Shown: in pieces, positions 53,242 to 61,686 of the stretch | How positions within the stretch are numbered: position 1 is the stretch's first letter | How the letters are laid out: each line of letters starts with the position of its first letter | Assembly: GCA_964460665.1 (NCBI GenBank) | Contig: CAYWSL010000003.1 | Span: forward strand, 21,995 to 85,994 | DNA from: K23-9 sp964460665 | Lineage (GTDB): Bacteria > Planctomycetota > Planctomycetia > Pirellulales > Pirellulaceae | DNA: 64,000 nt | Direction: 5' to 3' | Made by a program: the position numbers and the translations under genes | The notes under the pieces: generated by a model | Seen by the model: only the letters and a program-made list of their open reading frames with translations | Told to the model about the DNA's origin: nothing | The model's database searches: none

Positions 53242-54666
53242 ATGAAAAAACAATGGCCCTACTTCCTGGCCAACGAGCCACAGACGCCGAACACGGATCT
53301 AAAAGTCACCGACAAGTTCTCCGGTGAAGTTGCTGCAGAGATCGCGTTGGCTGGTCCCGACGCGATCGACCAAGGCATCGCAGCTGCTGCCGAAGCAGCC
53401 GAGCCGATGGCGCGGATGCGTCCTTACGAGCGGCAGTTGGTTCTGAATCACTGCGTCGATCGATTCACCGAACGATTCGAAGAACTATCGATGTCGCTGT
53501 GCATCGAAGCCGGCAAGCCGATCAAGGACGCGCGCGGCGAAGTCGGACGGTTGATCGATACCTTTCGCATTGCAGCCGAAGAATCCGTGCGGATGGCGGG
53601 CGAAGTGATGAACTTGGAAATCTCCTCGCGAGCCGATGGCTATCGAGGCATGTGGAAACGAGTCCCAATTGGACCGTGTTCGTTCATCAGCCCGTTTAAC
53701 TTTCCGTTGAACTTGGCGGCGCACAAAGTCGCTCCCGCTCTAGCGGTTGGCTGTCCGTTTGTTTTGAAACCCGCCAGCCGAACGCCGCTGGGCGCGTTGA
53801 TCATCGGCGAGATCTTGGCGGAAACCGATTTGCCCAAAGGATCTTTTTCGATCCTACCGTGCTCGCGAGACGGAGCCGATCTGTTCACGACCGACGAGCG
53901 TTTGAAACTGCTTAGCTTCACCGGTTCACCCGGCGTCGGTTGGGCATTGAAGGCGAAAGCAGGCAAGAAGAAAGTCGTCTTGGAATTGGGCGGAAACGCG
54001 GCATGCGTCGTCGACCGCGATGCCGATTTGAAGGATGCGGTCGAGCGAATTGTATTCGGGGCGTTTTACCAATCCGGACAAAGTTGCATCGGCGTGCAGC
54101 GCATCATCGTTCACGAAGAGGTCTACGACGAATTCCGAGACGCGTTGGTTGCGGCCACAAAGAAGTTGATCGCCGGTGATCCCAAAGACGAAAAGACTTT
54201 CATCGGACCAATGATTTCCGAGCGGGAAGCGGAGCGGTTGCATGGTTGGATCGATGAAGCGGTCGCCGCGGGCGGCAAGTTGTTGTGCGGCGGCAAACGC
54301 GACGGCGCGATGCTGGATGCGACGCTTCTGGAGAATGTTCCAACCAGCCAATCACTGTGCGTCGAAGAAGCTTTCGGGCCGGCAGCGGTGCTGAGTCGTT
54401 TCAGCGATTTTGATGCGGCGCTTGACGAGATCAACGACAGCAAATTCGGTTTGCAAGCTGGCATCTTCACCCGCGATCTGTATAAAGCACATCAAGCTTG
54501 GGACACGCTGGACGTTGGTGGCGTCGTGATCGGCGACGTGCCATCGTTCCGAGTCGACAACATGCCCTACGGCGGAGTGAAAGACAGCGGGCTCGGCCGC
54601 GAAGGAATCCGCTTCGCAATGGAAGACATGACCGAAATCCGAAACCTTGTGATTCGCAATGCCTAA
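53242..54666 (+). CDS. NAD(P)-dependent aldehyde dehydrogenase
   Basis: A 474-residue aldehyde dehydrogenase of the large superfamily that oxidises aldehydes to acids. Key residues: ISPFNFPLN and KPASRTPLGA in the coenzyme site, FTGSPGVGW, the general-base Glu in LELGGNAACVV and the nucleophile C282 in GQSCIGVQR. EAFGPAAVLSRF and the terminal PYGGVKDSGLGREG are present. The pattern resembles the lactaldehyde/non-phosphorylating glyceraldehyde-3-phosphate branch, but the substrate cannot be fixed. ATG 53242 begins the conserved N terminus; an upstream in-frame start is less likely. It probably works with the TPP enzyme just upstream. Confidence 0.9.
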   Translation: MKKQWPYFLANEPQTPNTDLKVTDKFSGEVAAEIALAGPDAIDQGIAAAAEAAEPMARMRPYERQLVLNHCVDRFTERFEELSMSLCIEAGKPIKDARGEVGRLIDTFRIAAEESVRMAGEVMNLEISSRADGYRGMWKRVPIGPCSFISPFNFPLNLAAHKVAPALAVGCPFVLKPASRTPLGALIIGEILAETDLPKGSFSILPCSRDGADLFTTDERLKLLSFTGSPGVGWALKAKAGKKKVVLELGGNAACVVDRDADLKDAVERIVFGAFYQSGQSCIGVQRIIVHEEVYDEFRDALVAATKKLIAGDPKDEKTFIGPMISEREAERLHGWIDEAVAAGGKLLCGGKRDGAMLDATLLENVPTSQSLCVEEAFGPAAVLSRFSDFDAALDEINDSKFGLQAGIFTRDLYKAHQAWDTLDVGGVVIGDVPSFRVDNMPYGGVKDSGLGREGIRFAMEDMTEIRNLVIRNA

Positions 54667-54683
54667 CGAGTTTTGAAACTTAA

Positions 54684-54737
54684 CGTAGGGCCGGTTCCCA
54701 CCGGCCAACGTGAAAACCGGATGGAACCGGCCCTACG
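54684..54737. repeat. Intergenic palindrome with 15-base arms
   Basis: CGTAGGGCCGGTTCC at 54684-54698 is perfectly complementary to GGAACCGGCCCTACG at 54723-54737, with a 24-base CCGG-containing loop. It lies between the aldehyde dehydrogenase and radical SAM genes and may be a terminator or a dispersed repeat element. Confidence 0.7.
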
Positions 54738-54802
54738 AATCGAAACAGACGCCAGTTTTATCAATCAGTCCCAACAGCCAATCAGTAGAGATACAACCTC
54801 CA

Positions 54803-56209
54803 ATGACATTGCCAATTGTTCATGACCACGCCCAGGCCGATGCGGGGTTCGCGACCGGTACTGAGATCAAAACAACGACCAGTTTATGCCCCGAGTGCTT
54901 GAACAAAATTCCGGGCACGGTCTACGAACGCGACGGTCGCGTGATCTTGGACAAAGAATGTCCCGACCACGGGCGTTACTCCGCGCTTCTATCGTCGGAT
55001 CTTCGGCACTACTACGTCGCCGACGAAGAAATCGAAGCCGTCGCTTGTTGCTGCGGTCCCAATCAGCATTGTGGCGATCAAGTTGAAAACCACAGCTGCA
55101 ATATGCTGATCGAAATCACGCAAAGCTGTAACCTCACCTGTCCAACCTGTTACGCCGGATCGTCGCCGCACAATAAAACGTTCATGTCTGTGGACGACTT
55201 CACCAACATGATCGACTCGTTGTTGGAAAAAGGCAAAGGCGACGCGGACTTGATTCAGCTTTCTGGCGGCGAACCGACGATCCACCCCGAGTTTTTCAAG
55301 CTGGTTGAAATCGCGTTGGAAAAAGGGATCAACCAGGTCTACATCAACACCAACGGAATCCGGCTTGCGAAAGCAGAATTCGCCGAGCGATTGGCGTCCT
55401 ATGGCGAAAAGGTTTCGGTGTACCTGCAATTCGACGGTTTCCGCGAAGAGATCCTGGCCGAACTTCGAGGCCGCGGCGACCTGCTGCACACCAAACTGAA
55501 AGCAGCCGACCACTGCGAACGCCTGGGCCTGAACACCGTGCCAGTCATCACGCTGACGCGCGGAATCAATGACGACGAAGTGGGCCAGTTCATTGAATTC
55601 GCTGCCGCTCGCCGCAACAGCATTCGAAAAGTCATGATTCAACCGGCGATGTATTCGGGTCGCTACGAAAACCCTCGCTTTGTCGAACGGCTAACGTTAA
55701 GCGATGTGGTAAAGCTGATCTGCGACCAAACCGACAACGTCTTTTGTGACGACGATTTCACACCCATCCCCTGTTCGGATCCAAACTGTTTCAGCATGGC
55801 GGTCGCACTGCGTGGCGGCGAGCAATTGATTCCGGTCTCACGTTATTTGCCAAAGTATCAAGAGTGGGCACTGGAATCGAATCGCGATTTGATTGCGGCG
55901 GTTTCCGATACGTTCGACAACGCCACCAGTTTCAGCGATCTGCTGGGCAAAGTGACTGCGGCAGGCGGTTTGGAATCGCTTAGCGAAGACCGAGTTGATG
56001 AACTGCTGGATCTGATGCAGACGATGCCCGAAGACGCAGCGGATCAGTGGGACGGCATGTTTGCGATCGGGATCAAGCCGTTCATGGATGCATACACGTA
56101 CGACCAAGATCGCATCGACAAGTGCTGTGTGCACATTATTTCGGCGGACGGAACGCCCGTGTCGTTCTGCGAATACAACGCCGTCAACCGACCGCAGGGG
56201 AACCTCTAA
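54803..56209 (+). CDS. Radical SAM enzyme of the Tes/MJ0619-like type
   Basis: 468 residues. The radical SAM cluster Cys are C109, C113 and C116 (SCNLTCPTCYAG), with LSGGEPTIHPEF as the SAM-binding GGE motif. A Cys-rich N terminus (C29, C32, C53 in SLCPECL and KECPDHG, then C82-C84, C90, C99) looks like extra metal sites, and PIPCSDPNCFS near 344 gives further ligands. This layout is shared with the archaeal tetraether lipid synthase/MJ0619 group, which joins unactivated acyl or isoprenoid chain ends. The bacterial substrate is unknown. ATG 54803 is preferred: upstream in-frame codons run through the palindrome. The stop codon overlaps the methyltransferase start (TAATG). Confidence 0.75.
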   Translation: MTLPIVHDHAQADAGFATGTEIKTTTSLCPECLNKIPGTVYERDGRVILDKECPDHGRYSALLSSDLRHYYVADEEIEAVACCCGPNQHCGDQVENHSCNMLIEITQSCNLTCPTCYAGSSPHNKTFMSVDDFTNMIDSLLEKGKGDADLIQLSGGEPTIHPEFFKLVEIALEKGINQVYINTNGIRLAKAEFAERLASYGEKVSVYLQFDGFREEILAELRGRGDLLHTKLKAADHCERLGLNTVPVITLTRGINDDEVGQFIEFAAARRNSIRKVMIQPAMYSGRYENPRFVERLTLSDVVKLICDQTDNVFCDDDFTPIPCSDPNCFSMAVALRGGEQLIPVSRYLPKYQEWALESNRDLIAAVSDTFDNATSFSDLLGKVTAAGGLESLSEDRVDELLDLMQTMPEDAADQWDGMFAIGIKPFMDAYTYDQDRIDKCCVHIISADGTPVSFCEYNAVNRPQGNL

Positions 56210-57090
56210 TGCAAGATTCTGACGCGGGCAGTACCGCAACCGAAGCAGCCGCATGCTGTGCAAATTTCTATGAACAAAACTGGGTCCAAGAGATTCTTGG
56301 TGACAGTTTTCACCCGGGTGGGCCGGATCTTTCGGCGCGGCTGATTCATAGCCTGAATCTTCCCGTCGACGCGCGCGTCGTTGATGTCGCCTGCTGGATT
56401 GGCACGACATCGTTGATGATGGCTCGGCAGTTTTGCTTGGAACCAATCGGTGTCGACTTCAGCCAAGCCAACGTCGACAAAGCGCTGCAAGCCGCCGGAA
56501 CCCACCCCGTTGTCTTGGCCGAGTTCGTGCAAGGCGCAGCAGAAAATTTGCCTTTGGAAGACGAGAGTTGCGATGCGGTTGTATGCGAATGTGCAGTCAG
56601 CACATTTACGGATCAGCCCAAGGTGCTGAAGGAATTTTATCGCGTGCTCAAGCCTGGCGGCGTGGTCGGGATTTCCGACATGGTCGTCTGCGGCGAGTTG
56701 CCCGAGGAAGTCGCCGAGTCGATCGCGCCGTGGACCTGCATGGCTCAGGCGAGAACGCCGCTTGGGTACCAGCAATTGTTTTTGGATGCCGGTTTTATCG
56801 TCAACCATTACGCCGATGAATCCCACACGCTGCTTGAATTGATCAGCGATCTGAAGAAGAAACTGTTGATGGCTAGTGTTGGCAAAACACTCGGCATGCT
56901 ACCCGGTGTGCCGCTGGACCTGAAAGACATTCGGCGGTTGTTGGCCCAGGCCAAAGAACTGACCGAAGCCGGCACGGTGCAGTATTGTCGCCTGCTGTTT
57001 TCAAAAGGAACGCCCAAGCATCCATTACCGGCAACGACCGAAGCGCCGCTTGCAAACGTCAATTGCGACGGCACAGAGGGATGTTGCTGA
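56209..57090 (+). CDS. ArsM-like SAM-dependent methyltransferase
   Basis: A 293-residue class I methyltransferase. The SAM-binding strand VVDVACWIGTTSLMM has Cys62 in the usual Gly-rich loop, and GVDFSQANVD is motif II. CAVSTF (C128) and WTCMAQA (C177) align with two of the three arsenite-binding Cys of ArsM enzymes. It also has an N-terminal CC (16-17) and a Cys-rich tail ending in GCC, which suggests metalloid or metal binding (inference). The start codon shares a base with the radical SAM stop (TAATG), so the two products are made together. Alternatives are a lipid or radical-SAM-product methyltransferase. Confidence 0.7.
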   Translation: MQDSDAGSTATEAAACCANFYEQNWVQEILGDSFHPGGPDLSARLIHSLNLPVDARVVDVACWIGTTSLMMARQFCLEPIGVDFSQANVDKALQAAGTHPVVLAEFVQGAAENLPLEDESCDAVVCECAVSTFTDQPKVLKEFYRVLKPGGVVGISDMVVCGELPEEVAESIAPWTCMAQARTPLGYQQLFLDAGFIVNHYADESHTLLELISDLKKKLLMASVGKTLGMLPGVPLDLKDIRRLLAQAKELTEAGTVQYCRLLFSKGTPKHPLPATTEAPLANVNCDGTEGCC

Positions 57091-57116
57091 TAGCGTTTTG
57101 TTTCATAATCCAAAGC

Positions 57117-57160
57117 GTGAGCGAGGGACCGAGCCGACAACAGAAACGTCTCTCGCTCAC
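57117..57160. repeat. Intergenic palindrome with 13-base arms
   Basis: GTGAGCGAGGGAC at 57117-57129 pairs with GTCTCTCGCTCAC at 57148-57160 with one G-U, and encloses an 18-base loop. It separates the methyltransferase and flavoprotein genes. The sequence looks like an interspersed Pirellulaceae repeat I have seen in similar genomes (from memory, not checked). Confidence 0.65.
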
Positions 57161-57292
57161 ACTTCGGGTTACCAAGGAATCCGCTCGCACGGCTGGCCAA
57201 TCGCTATCGATTGCTAATCAAATCGGCATACACCGAACCTACCTATCGCGTCTCACGCGCAACAACGCATCCGACCCAATAAAGTGAACGTC

Positions 57293-58813
57293 ATGTCCAA
57301 CGACCACGTCTTGAATCCTCCGGACGAACACAATCGCAAACTGCGAGACAACGTCCACCCGAGCGACTGGCCAACCAAAGCGTCCAGCGAAATCTACGAC
57401 ATGGTCTCGATCGGTGCGGGCACAGCCGGGCTTGTCTCCTCCGGTGGCGCAGCGATGCTTGGCGCTCGTTCCGCTTTAATTGAACGTCACAACATGGGTG
57501 GCGATTGCTTGGTGACCGGCTGTGTGCCATCGAAAACGCTGATCAAATCGGCGCACGTTGCTCACCAAGCCCGTCATGCGCATGAGTTTGGTGTCAATGT
57601 CGGCGAAGTCACCGTTGATTTCACTGCCGTCATGGAACGTTTACGCCGCGTCCGAGCTGACATGGCTCACCACGATGGCGCAAAGAAACTTTCCGACATG
57701 GGTGTGGACGTCCTTTTCGGGACCGCGAAATTCACCGGTCCCAACACACTGGAATTGGATGGTACCGAAGTTCGTTTCCGTCGCGCGATGATTTGCACCG
57801 GTGGTCGCCCCTTCGTTCCCGATATCCCTGGTTTGCGCGAGAACTGCATGACCAGCGAATCGTTCTTCGAGCAAACCGAACTTCCGTCCCGGCTGCTTGT
57901 ACTGGGCGGCGGACCGATCGGATGCGAGCTAGCCCAATCGATGCAGCGACTCGGTTCGCAAGTCACGATGGTGGTCCGCGGCGGAACACTGATGTCCAAA
58001 GACGATCCCGAAGCGGGCAAGATTGCCGAAGAAGTTTTCCAAGAAGAAGGACTGCAAGTCCATTTCAAGGCGAACTTGTTAAACGTCGAACCCTCTGGCG
58101 GGGAACTGAAATGCACGATCGAATCAGGCGGCAAAGAAGAAGTAGTCACGTTTGACAAAATCCTTGTCGCCGCTGGCCGAATTCCCAACACCGAAGGCCT
58201 TGGCTTGGAAGCCGCTGGCGTCGAATTCGACCGTCGCGGTGTGAAGGTCAATCATCTTCACCAAACAACCAACAAACGAATTTATGCCGCGGGCGATATT
58301 TGTTCGCCCATGCAATTCACTCACGCCGCTTTCGCGCAAGCCGAATTCGCGACACTTAACGCGCTGATGCCGTATCCCTATCGATTGAACGCGCGCGACC
58401 GCGTGATGAGCTGGGTGACTTATACTGATCCCGAAGTCGCCCATGCCGGGATCAGTTGGCCTGATTTGCAGAAAATGGACGTCGACGTTTACGAGCTACC
58501 GATGAAGGATAACGATCGGGCGCAAACCGAAAGCGAGCACCGAGGCTTTTGTCGCATCTACACCAAAAAGGGAACGGACAAGGTTCTGGCGGGAACAATC
58601 GTGTGTGAAAACGCAGGCGAAATGATTGCCGAACTAAGCTTGGCAGTTACGCGCGGATTGAAGCTTCGTCATATCCAAGAAACCATTCACGCGTACCCCA
58701 CACGAGTCGAAGTCATCCGCAACGTAGCGACCGAGTGGAAATTCACGACCCTGACCCCCAGTATGAAATCGATGGTAGGCATGTGGTTAAAACTTAGCCG
58801 CAAAATTGGCTAG
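57293..58813 (+). CDS. MerA-like pyridine-nucleotide-disulfide oxidoreductase
   Basis: 506-residue FAD enzyme of the dihydrolipoamide dehydrogenase/mercuric reductase class. The FAD strand SIGAGTAGLVSSGGAA is followed by the redox disulfide GDCLVTGCVPSK (C72, C77). VLGGGPIGCELAQ is the NAD(P) fold and IYAAGDICSP the second FAD site. The dimerisation domain ends in HAYPTRVEV, the position of the usual catalytic His. There is no N-terminal heavy-metal-binding domain and no C-terminal Cys pair, and no mer genes adjoin, so mercury reduction is not supported. A GTG at 57284 would add three residues. A decayed copy of its 3' end follows. Confidence 0.85.
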   Translation: MSNDHVLNPPDEHNRKLRDNVHPSDWPTKASSEIYDMVSIGAGTAGLVSSGGAAMLGARSALIERHNMGGDCLVTGCVPSKTLIKSAHVAHQARHAHEFGVNVGEVTVDFTAVMERLRRVRADMAHHDGAKKLSDMGVDVLFGTAKFTGPNTLELDGTEVRFRRAMICTGGRPFVPDIPGLRENCMTSESFFEQTELPSRLLVLGGGPIGCELAQSMQRLGSQVTMVVRGGTLMSKDDPEAGKIAEEVFQEEGLQVHFKANLLNVEPSGGELKCTIESGGKEEVVTFDKILVAAGRIPNTEGLGLEAAGVEFDRRGVKVNHLHQTTNKRIYAAGDICSPMQFTHAAFAQAEFATLNALMPYPYRLNARDRVMSWVTYTDPEVAHAGISWPDLQKMDVDVYELPMKDNDRAQTESEHRGFCRIYTKKGTDKVLAGTIVCENAGEMIAELSLAVTRGLKLRHIQETIHAYPTRVEVIRNVATEWKFTTLTPSMKSMVGMWLKLSRKIG

Positions 58814-58840
58814 TTCATCGTCAACCCTACGAGGCATTTT

Positions 58841-59084
58841 GCGACCGAAGTTATTAGTTGGCCTGACTTACAGAAAAATCGACGTCGACGAGTTGCCGAT
58901 GTAGGGCAATGGTTTGGGCCGGGCCGAAAGTGAACACTACTGATGTCCAAAGAGACCATCGATGCCTACCCAGATGGGGCGAAATCATCCCCAGCGTTGC
59001 GACGGAGTGGAAGTTCGCAACCTTAACGTCCAGCATGAAGTCGATGGTAGCATGTGGCTAAAGCTAAGCCGCAAACTCCGCTAG
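58841..59084 (+). pseudogene. Decayed partial copy of the flavoprotein 3' end
   Basis: AGTTGGCCTGACTTACAG at 58854-58871 and the bases after it resemble the coding sequence near 58450-58510 (SWPDLQK, then DVDELPM). From 58956 to 59084 the sequence again matches the end of the intact gene (58682-58813), including TCGATGGTA and the final CGCAAA...CTAG. Roughly 150 bases in between are missing, and stop codons and frameshifts interrupt the frame. It is a non-functional remnant of a duplicated or paralogous gene. The rest of this gene-free stretch (to 59321) shows nothing further. Confidence 0.85.
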
Positions 59085-59321
59085 CCGTTTTGTCAATAGG
59101 TTTTACTCTTTGGAGCGATCGGAAAATCACAACGAAACCTTTTGTTTGTTCTGAAAATCGCGATCCAATCGCTCTTGCGCAATCGTCATCAATGGCTTCC
59201 CGGTTATGCTATTGGCCTTGGTTCAGGTGACGTGGGGGTTCGGCCTGGAAAACTGTATTGACTCAGATGGGATTCAATCAATGCAGCCTTCAACCTACAT
59301 TCCGAAACGACGTTATCGATC

Positions 59322-60224
59322 ATGATCAAGCCTCAATCTGCCTTCGCAAGCTGTCTTGTACCGCTTCGAGAGTTTGGTCATGGCAATCCACTTTACTGTA
59401 TCCACCCATCTGGTGGTGACATCGGAGTCTACCGCAAACTTGCTCGGAACTTGTGCGAGGGTTATCCGATCGTTGGCATTCAATCCAGGCTTGCCGCGGG
59501 TGAGTCTGAGGAGTTTCCGACAATCGAAGCGATGGCTAGCTACTACGCCGAGTTAATCGCTGAACACCATCCGCAAGGTTCAGTCAGGCTTTTAGGTTTT
59601 TCGTTTGGTGGTTTCGTCGCTTCAAGAATTTCGAGTTTGTTAATTAAGTCTGGAAGGGAAGTTGCGTTTCTTGGTCTGATTGATAGTGACCTGCGATGGA
59701 TGGACGATGACGCCGCAACTGCTCGTAAAGCACTGAAAGTAAGGCTGCAGCAGTTGTCGATTCAGTTTCAAGAGATTGGAATCTTCAATCAGGTTCCGCG
59801 CAATGAACTGGAAGGGCATGTTGATGAGATCGTCGAAAACAGCTTGGGACCTGACAGCGACCTTTCAGCGGCCGACATGATCGAGTACCTGCAGAAACGA
59901 GGTTATTTAAACAGTCACAGTCCACCTGCAACGACGCTGAGCCATTTTGTTGCTCGATTTTTGACTCATTGCAATTTGATCAGAAACTCTCAGATGGGCG
60001 CCGTTGATTCTCCGATAAAATTGTGGTGGCCCAGCGATTCCGACGATATCGCTAGCGTACGTCGACGATCTTGGCAATCGCATTCGAAACACGATATCGT
60101 GGAACGAGTTCTAGAAGGAAGCCACTACTCGATCATGCGAATGCCCACCGTTCGCACTTTGGCTAATCAAGTCAGCATGGATCTTGGAGAGATACCGGTC
60201 GGTCAAGACTTGGCTAGGAACTGA
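59322..60224 (+). CDS. Type II thioesterase/alpha-beta hydrolase
   Basis: 300 residues, thioesterase-domain fold of the polyketide/nonribosomal-peptide kind. LYCIHPSGGDIGVYRKLAR is the N-terminal oxyanion block, LLGFSFGGFVA holds the nucleophile S94 and VAFLGLIDSDLRW the Asp (D121 or D123). EGSHYSIM supplies H268. No signal peptide. It starts a very tight set: the acyltransferase follows after 3 bases. It likely releases or edits acyl chains for the two neighbours (inference). The upstream 237 bases up to the pseudogene are the probable promoter region. Confidence 0.88.
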   Translation: MIKPQSAFASCLVPLREFGHGNPLYCIHPSGGDIGVYRKLARNLCEGYPIVGIQSRLAAGESEEFPTIEAMASYYAELIAEHHPQGSVRLLGFSFGGFVASRISSLLIKSGREVAFLGLIDSDLRWMDDDAATARKALKVRLQQLSIQFQEIGIFNQVPRNELEGHVDEIVENSLGPDSDLSAADMIEYLQKRGYLNSHSPPATTLSHFVARFLTHCNLIRNSQMGAVDSPIKLWWPSDSDDIASVRRRSWQSHSKHDIVERVLEGSHYSIMRMPTVRTLANQVSMDLGEIPVGQDLARN

Positions 60225-60227
60225 TCG

Positions 60228-61682
60228 GTGGTCGAATGTCCAACCGAGCTGACTCCCTTTGAATGGTCGATGATTCAGGGAGCCGAAAATGGCTCGATGA
60301 CGTTCGCCATTTGTCTTGGTCTAAACGGAAAATTGGATTCGGCGGCGTTTGAAGCTGCCGTTGCAAGCGCCATCGCGATGCATCCTTTTCTATCTGCCAA
60401 TATCTGTTCGCAGAACAAAACAGCTTCGCAGAAAGACACAGCACAGAACAACACGTCCGAGCGGCCTGACCAGTTCTACTGGGTGCCAGTGAGTGATCCG
60501 CAGCCCTATGTGAGCATTGCCGACTGGAGCCAGCCGTTTCTGTACCGCGTTAGCGAAGCGATCGACTTGAGCGCGGAAATTGGCGTAAGGATATGGGTGA
60601 GGCACGGTGGAGATGAAGTGGAAATACGTTTTCAGTTCCACCATGCTTGTTGCGACGGCCTTGGTGCTTTCCGGATGATTGAAGATCTGCTCCGATCGTA
60701 CAGTAAGCTCGCTGCCAACACGGAGCATGGCAGCACAAAGCAAGACAGTAAGCTCGCTCGGGAAGATGCGAATCGACTTTACCCGCTGGATCCTGACGTT
60801 CTGTCACTGCGCACTGCGGAACCGGAAGCGAAGTTATCGATAAAAAATCGCATTCTTCGGTCCACAGTTATCTTGCCGATTCGAATTACTAAACTGCTCA
60901 CCCAGAAAACCGCTGCGATCGTCGCCTCGTCCAGCGTTGACAAATCCTCAACCGAAGTCGCTTCGCTCATCGAGCTGCCCTCTCACACTTTTACCCAAGA
61001 GCTTACCGAGTCGCTTCGCAGTTTTGCGAAATCCAGTGGCTCAACTCTCAACGATCTGCTTGTTCGTGATCTGTTTCTTACAATCGATGCTTGGAACCAA
61101 GCTTCGGGCTCTAAGCGGAATCGAAATATCCGGCTGTTGATTCCCTTTTCGCTTCGGACAAAGAAACACGCACAGATGCCTGCGGCCAATTGCGTTTCGA
61201 TGGTCTACATGGCGGCGAACGCAAAGTTGTTAGACGATCCAAACGCTATGCTCGCAAGCGTAACGCGGCAACGGAAGTTCATTCGCAAGTGGCAAATCGA
61301 ACATTCTTGGAATCAAACCGCTGCCCTGGCGTCGTCATCACGCCTTCTTTCTGGTCTGGTACAGCGAAGAGCTGAGCGGCCCATTGCGTCGAGTGTCTTG
61401 ACGAACGTGGGGCAATTGTTTTGCGAAAGCGGTTTGCCAAAAATGGATGGCAAGATCCACTGCGGCGACTTGGTTCTAAACTCCGTCGTCATCGTGCCAC
61501 CATCAGAAGCTTCCGCGCCGGTGACGTTTGGATGCAACCTATACGCAGACAGCCTGACAGTTGCATTGAATTATCACCAACGGTCTTTTCCCAAATCCGA
61601 CGCGGATCGATTTCTTAGCGCCTATGTCGATCGATTGACGAGCTCAGCCAGCGCAGGCTTTCACATCGTAACGCAAGGATGA
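60228..61682 (+). CDS. Condensation-domain acyltransferase (PapA/WS-DGAT-like)
   Basis: A 484-residue CoA-dependent-acyltransferase-fold protein. The N-terminal LTPFEWSMIQ and the catalytic HHACCDG (H138, H139, D143, G144; HHxxxDG) are those of condensation domains, which join an acyl chain to an alcohol or amine. Later blocks include STLNDLLVRDLFLTIDAW and LLIPFSLR, as in stand-alone acyltransferases. No carrier or adenylation domain is fused, so it is a free-standing enzyme. The start is a GTG at 60228, chosen because LTPFEW aligns with the family start; the next ATG would remove it. It precedes the MMPL gene by four bases. Confidence 0.85.
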   Translation: MVECPTELTPFEWSMIQGAENGSMTFAICLGLNGKLDSAAFEAAVASAIAMHPFLSANICSQNKTASQKDTAQNNTSERPDQFYWVPVSDPQPYVSIADWSQPFLYRVSEAIDLSAEIGVRIWVRHGGDEVEIRFQFHHACCDGLGAFRMIEDLLRSYSKLAANTEHGSTKQDSKLAREDANRLYPLDPDVLSLRTAEPEAKLSIKNRILRSTVILPIRITKLLTQKTAAIVASSSVDKSSTEVASLIELPSHTFTQELTESLRSFAKSSGSTLNDLLVRDLFLTIDAWNQASGSKRNRNIRLLIPFSLRTKKHAQMPAANCVSMVYMAANAKLLDDPNAMLASVTRQRKFIRKWQIEHSWNQTAALASSSRLLSGLVQRRAERPIASSVLTNVGQLFCESGLPKMDGKIHCGDLVLNSVVIVPPSEASAPVTFGCNLYADSLTVALNYHQRSFPKSDADRFLSAYVDRLTSSASAGFHIVTQG

Positions 61683-61686
61683 CAAC

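Noticed and set aside
57293..58813. Mercury resistance operon with merA.
   Set aside because: No merR, merT or merP, no metal-binding N-terminal domain and no C-terminal Cys pair; only general family similarity remains.
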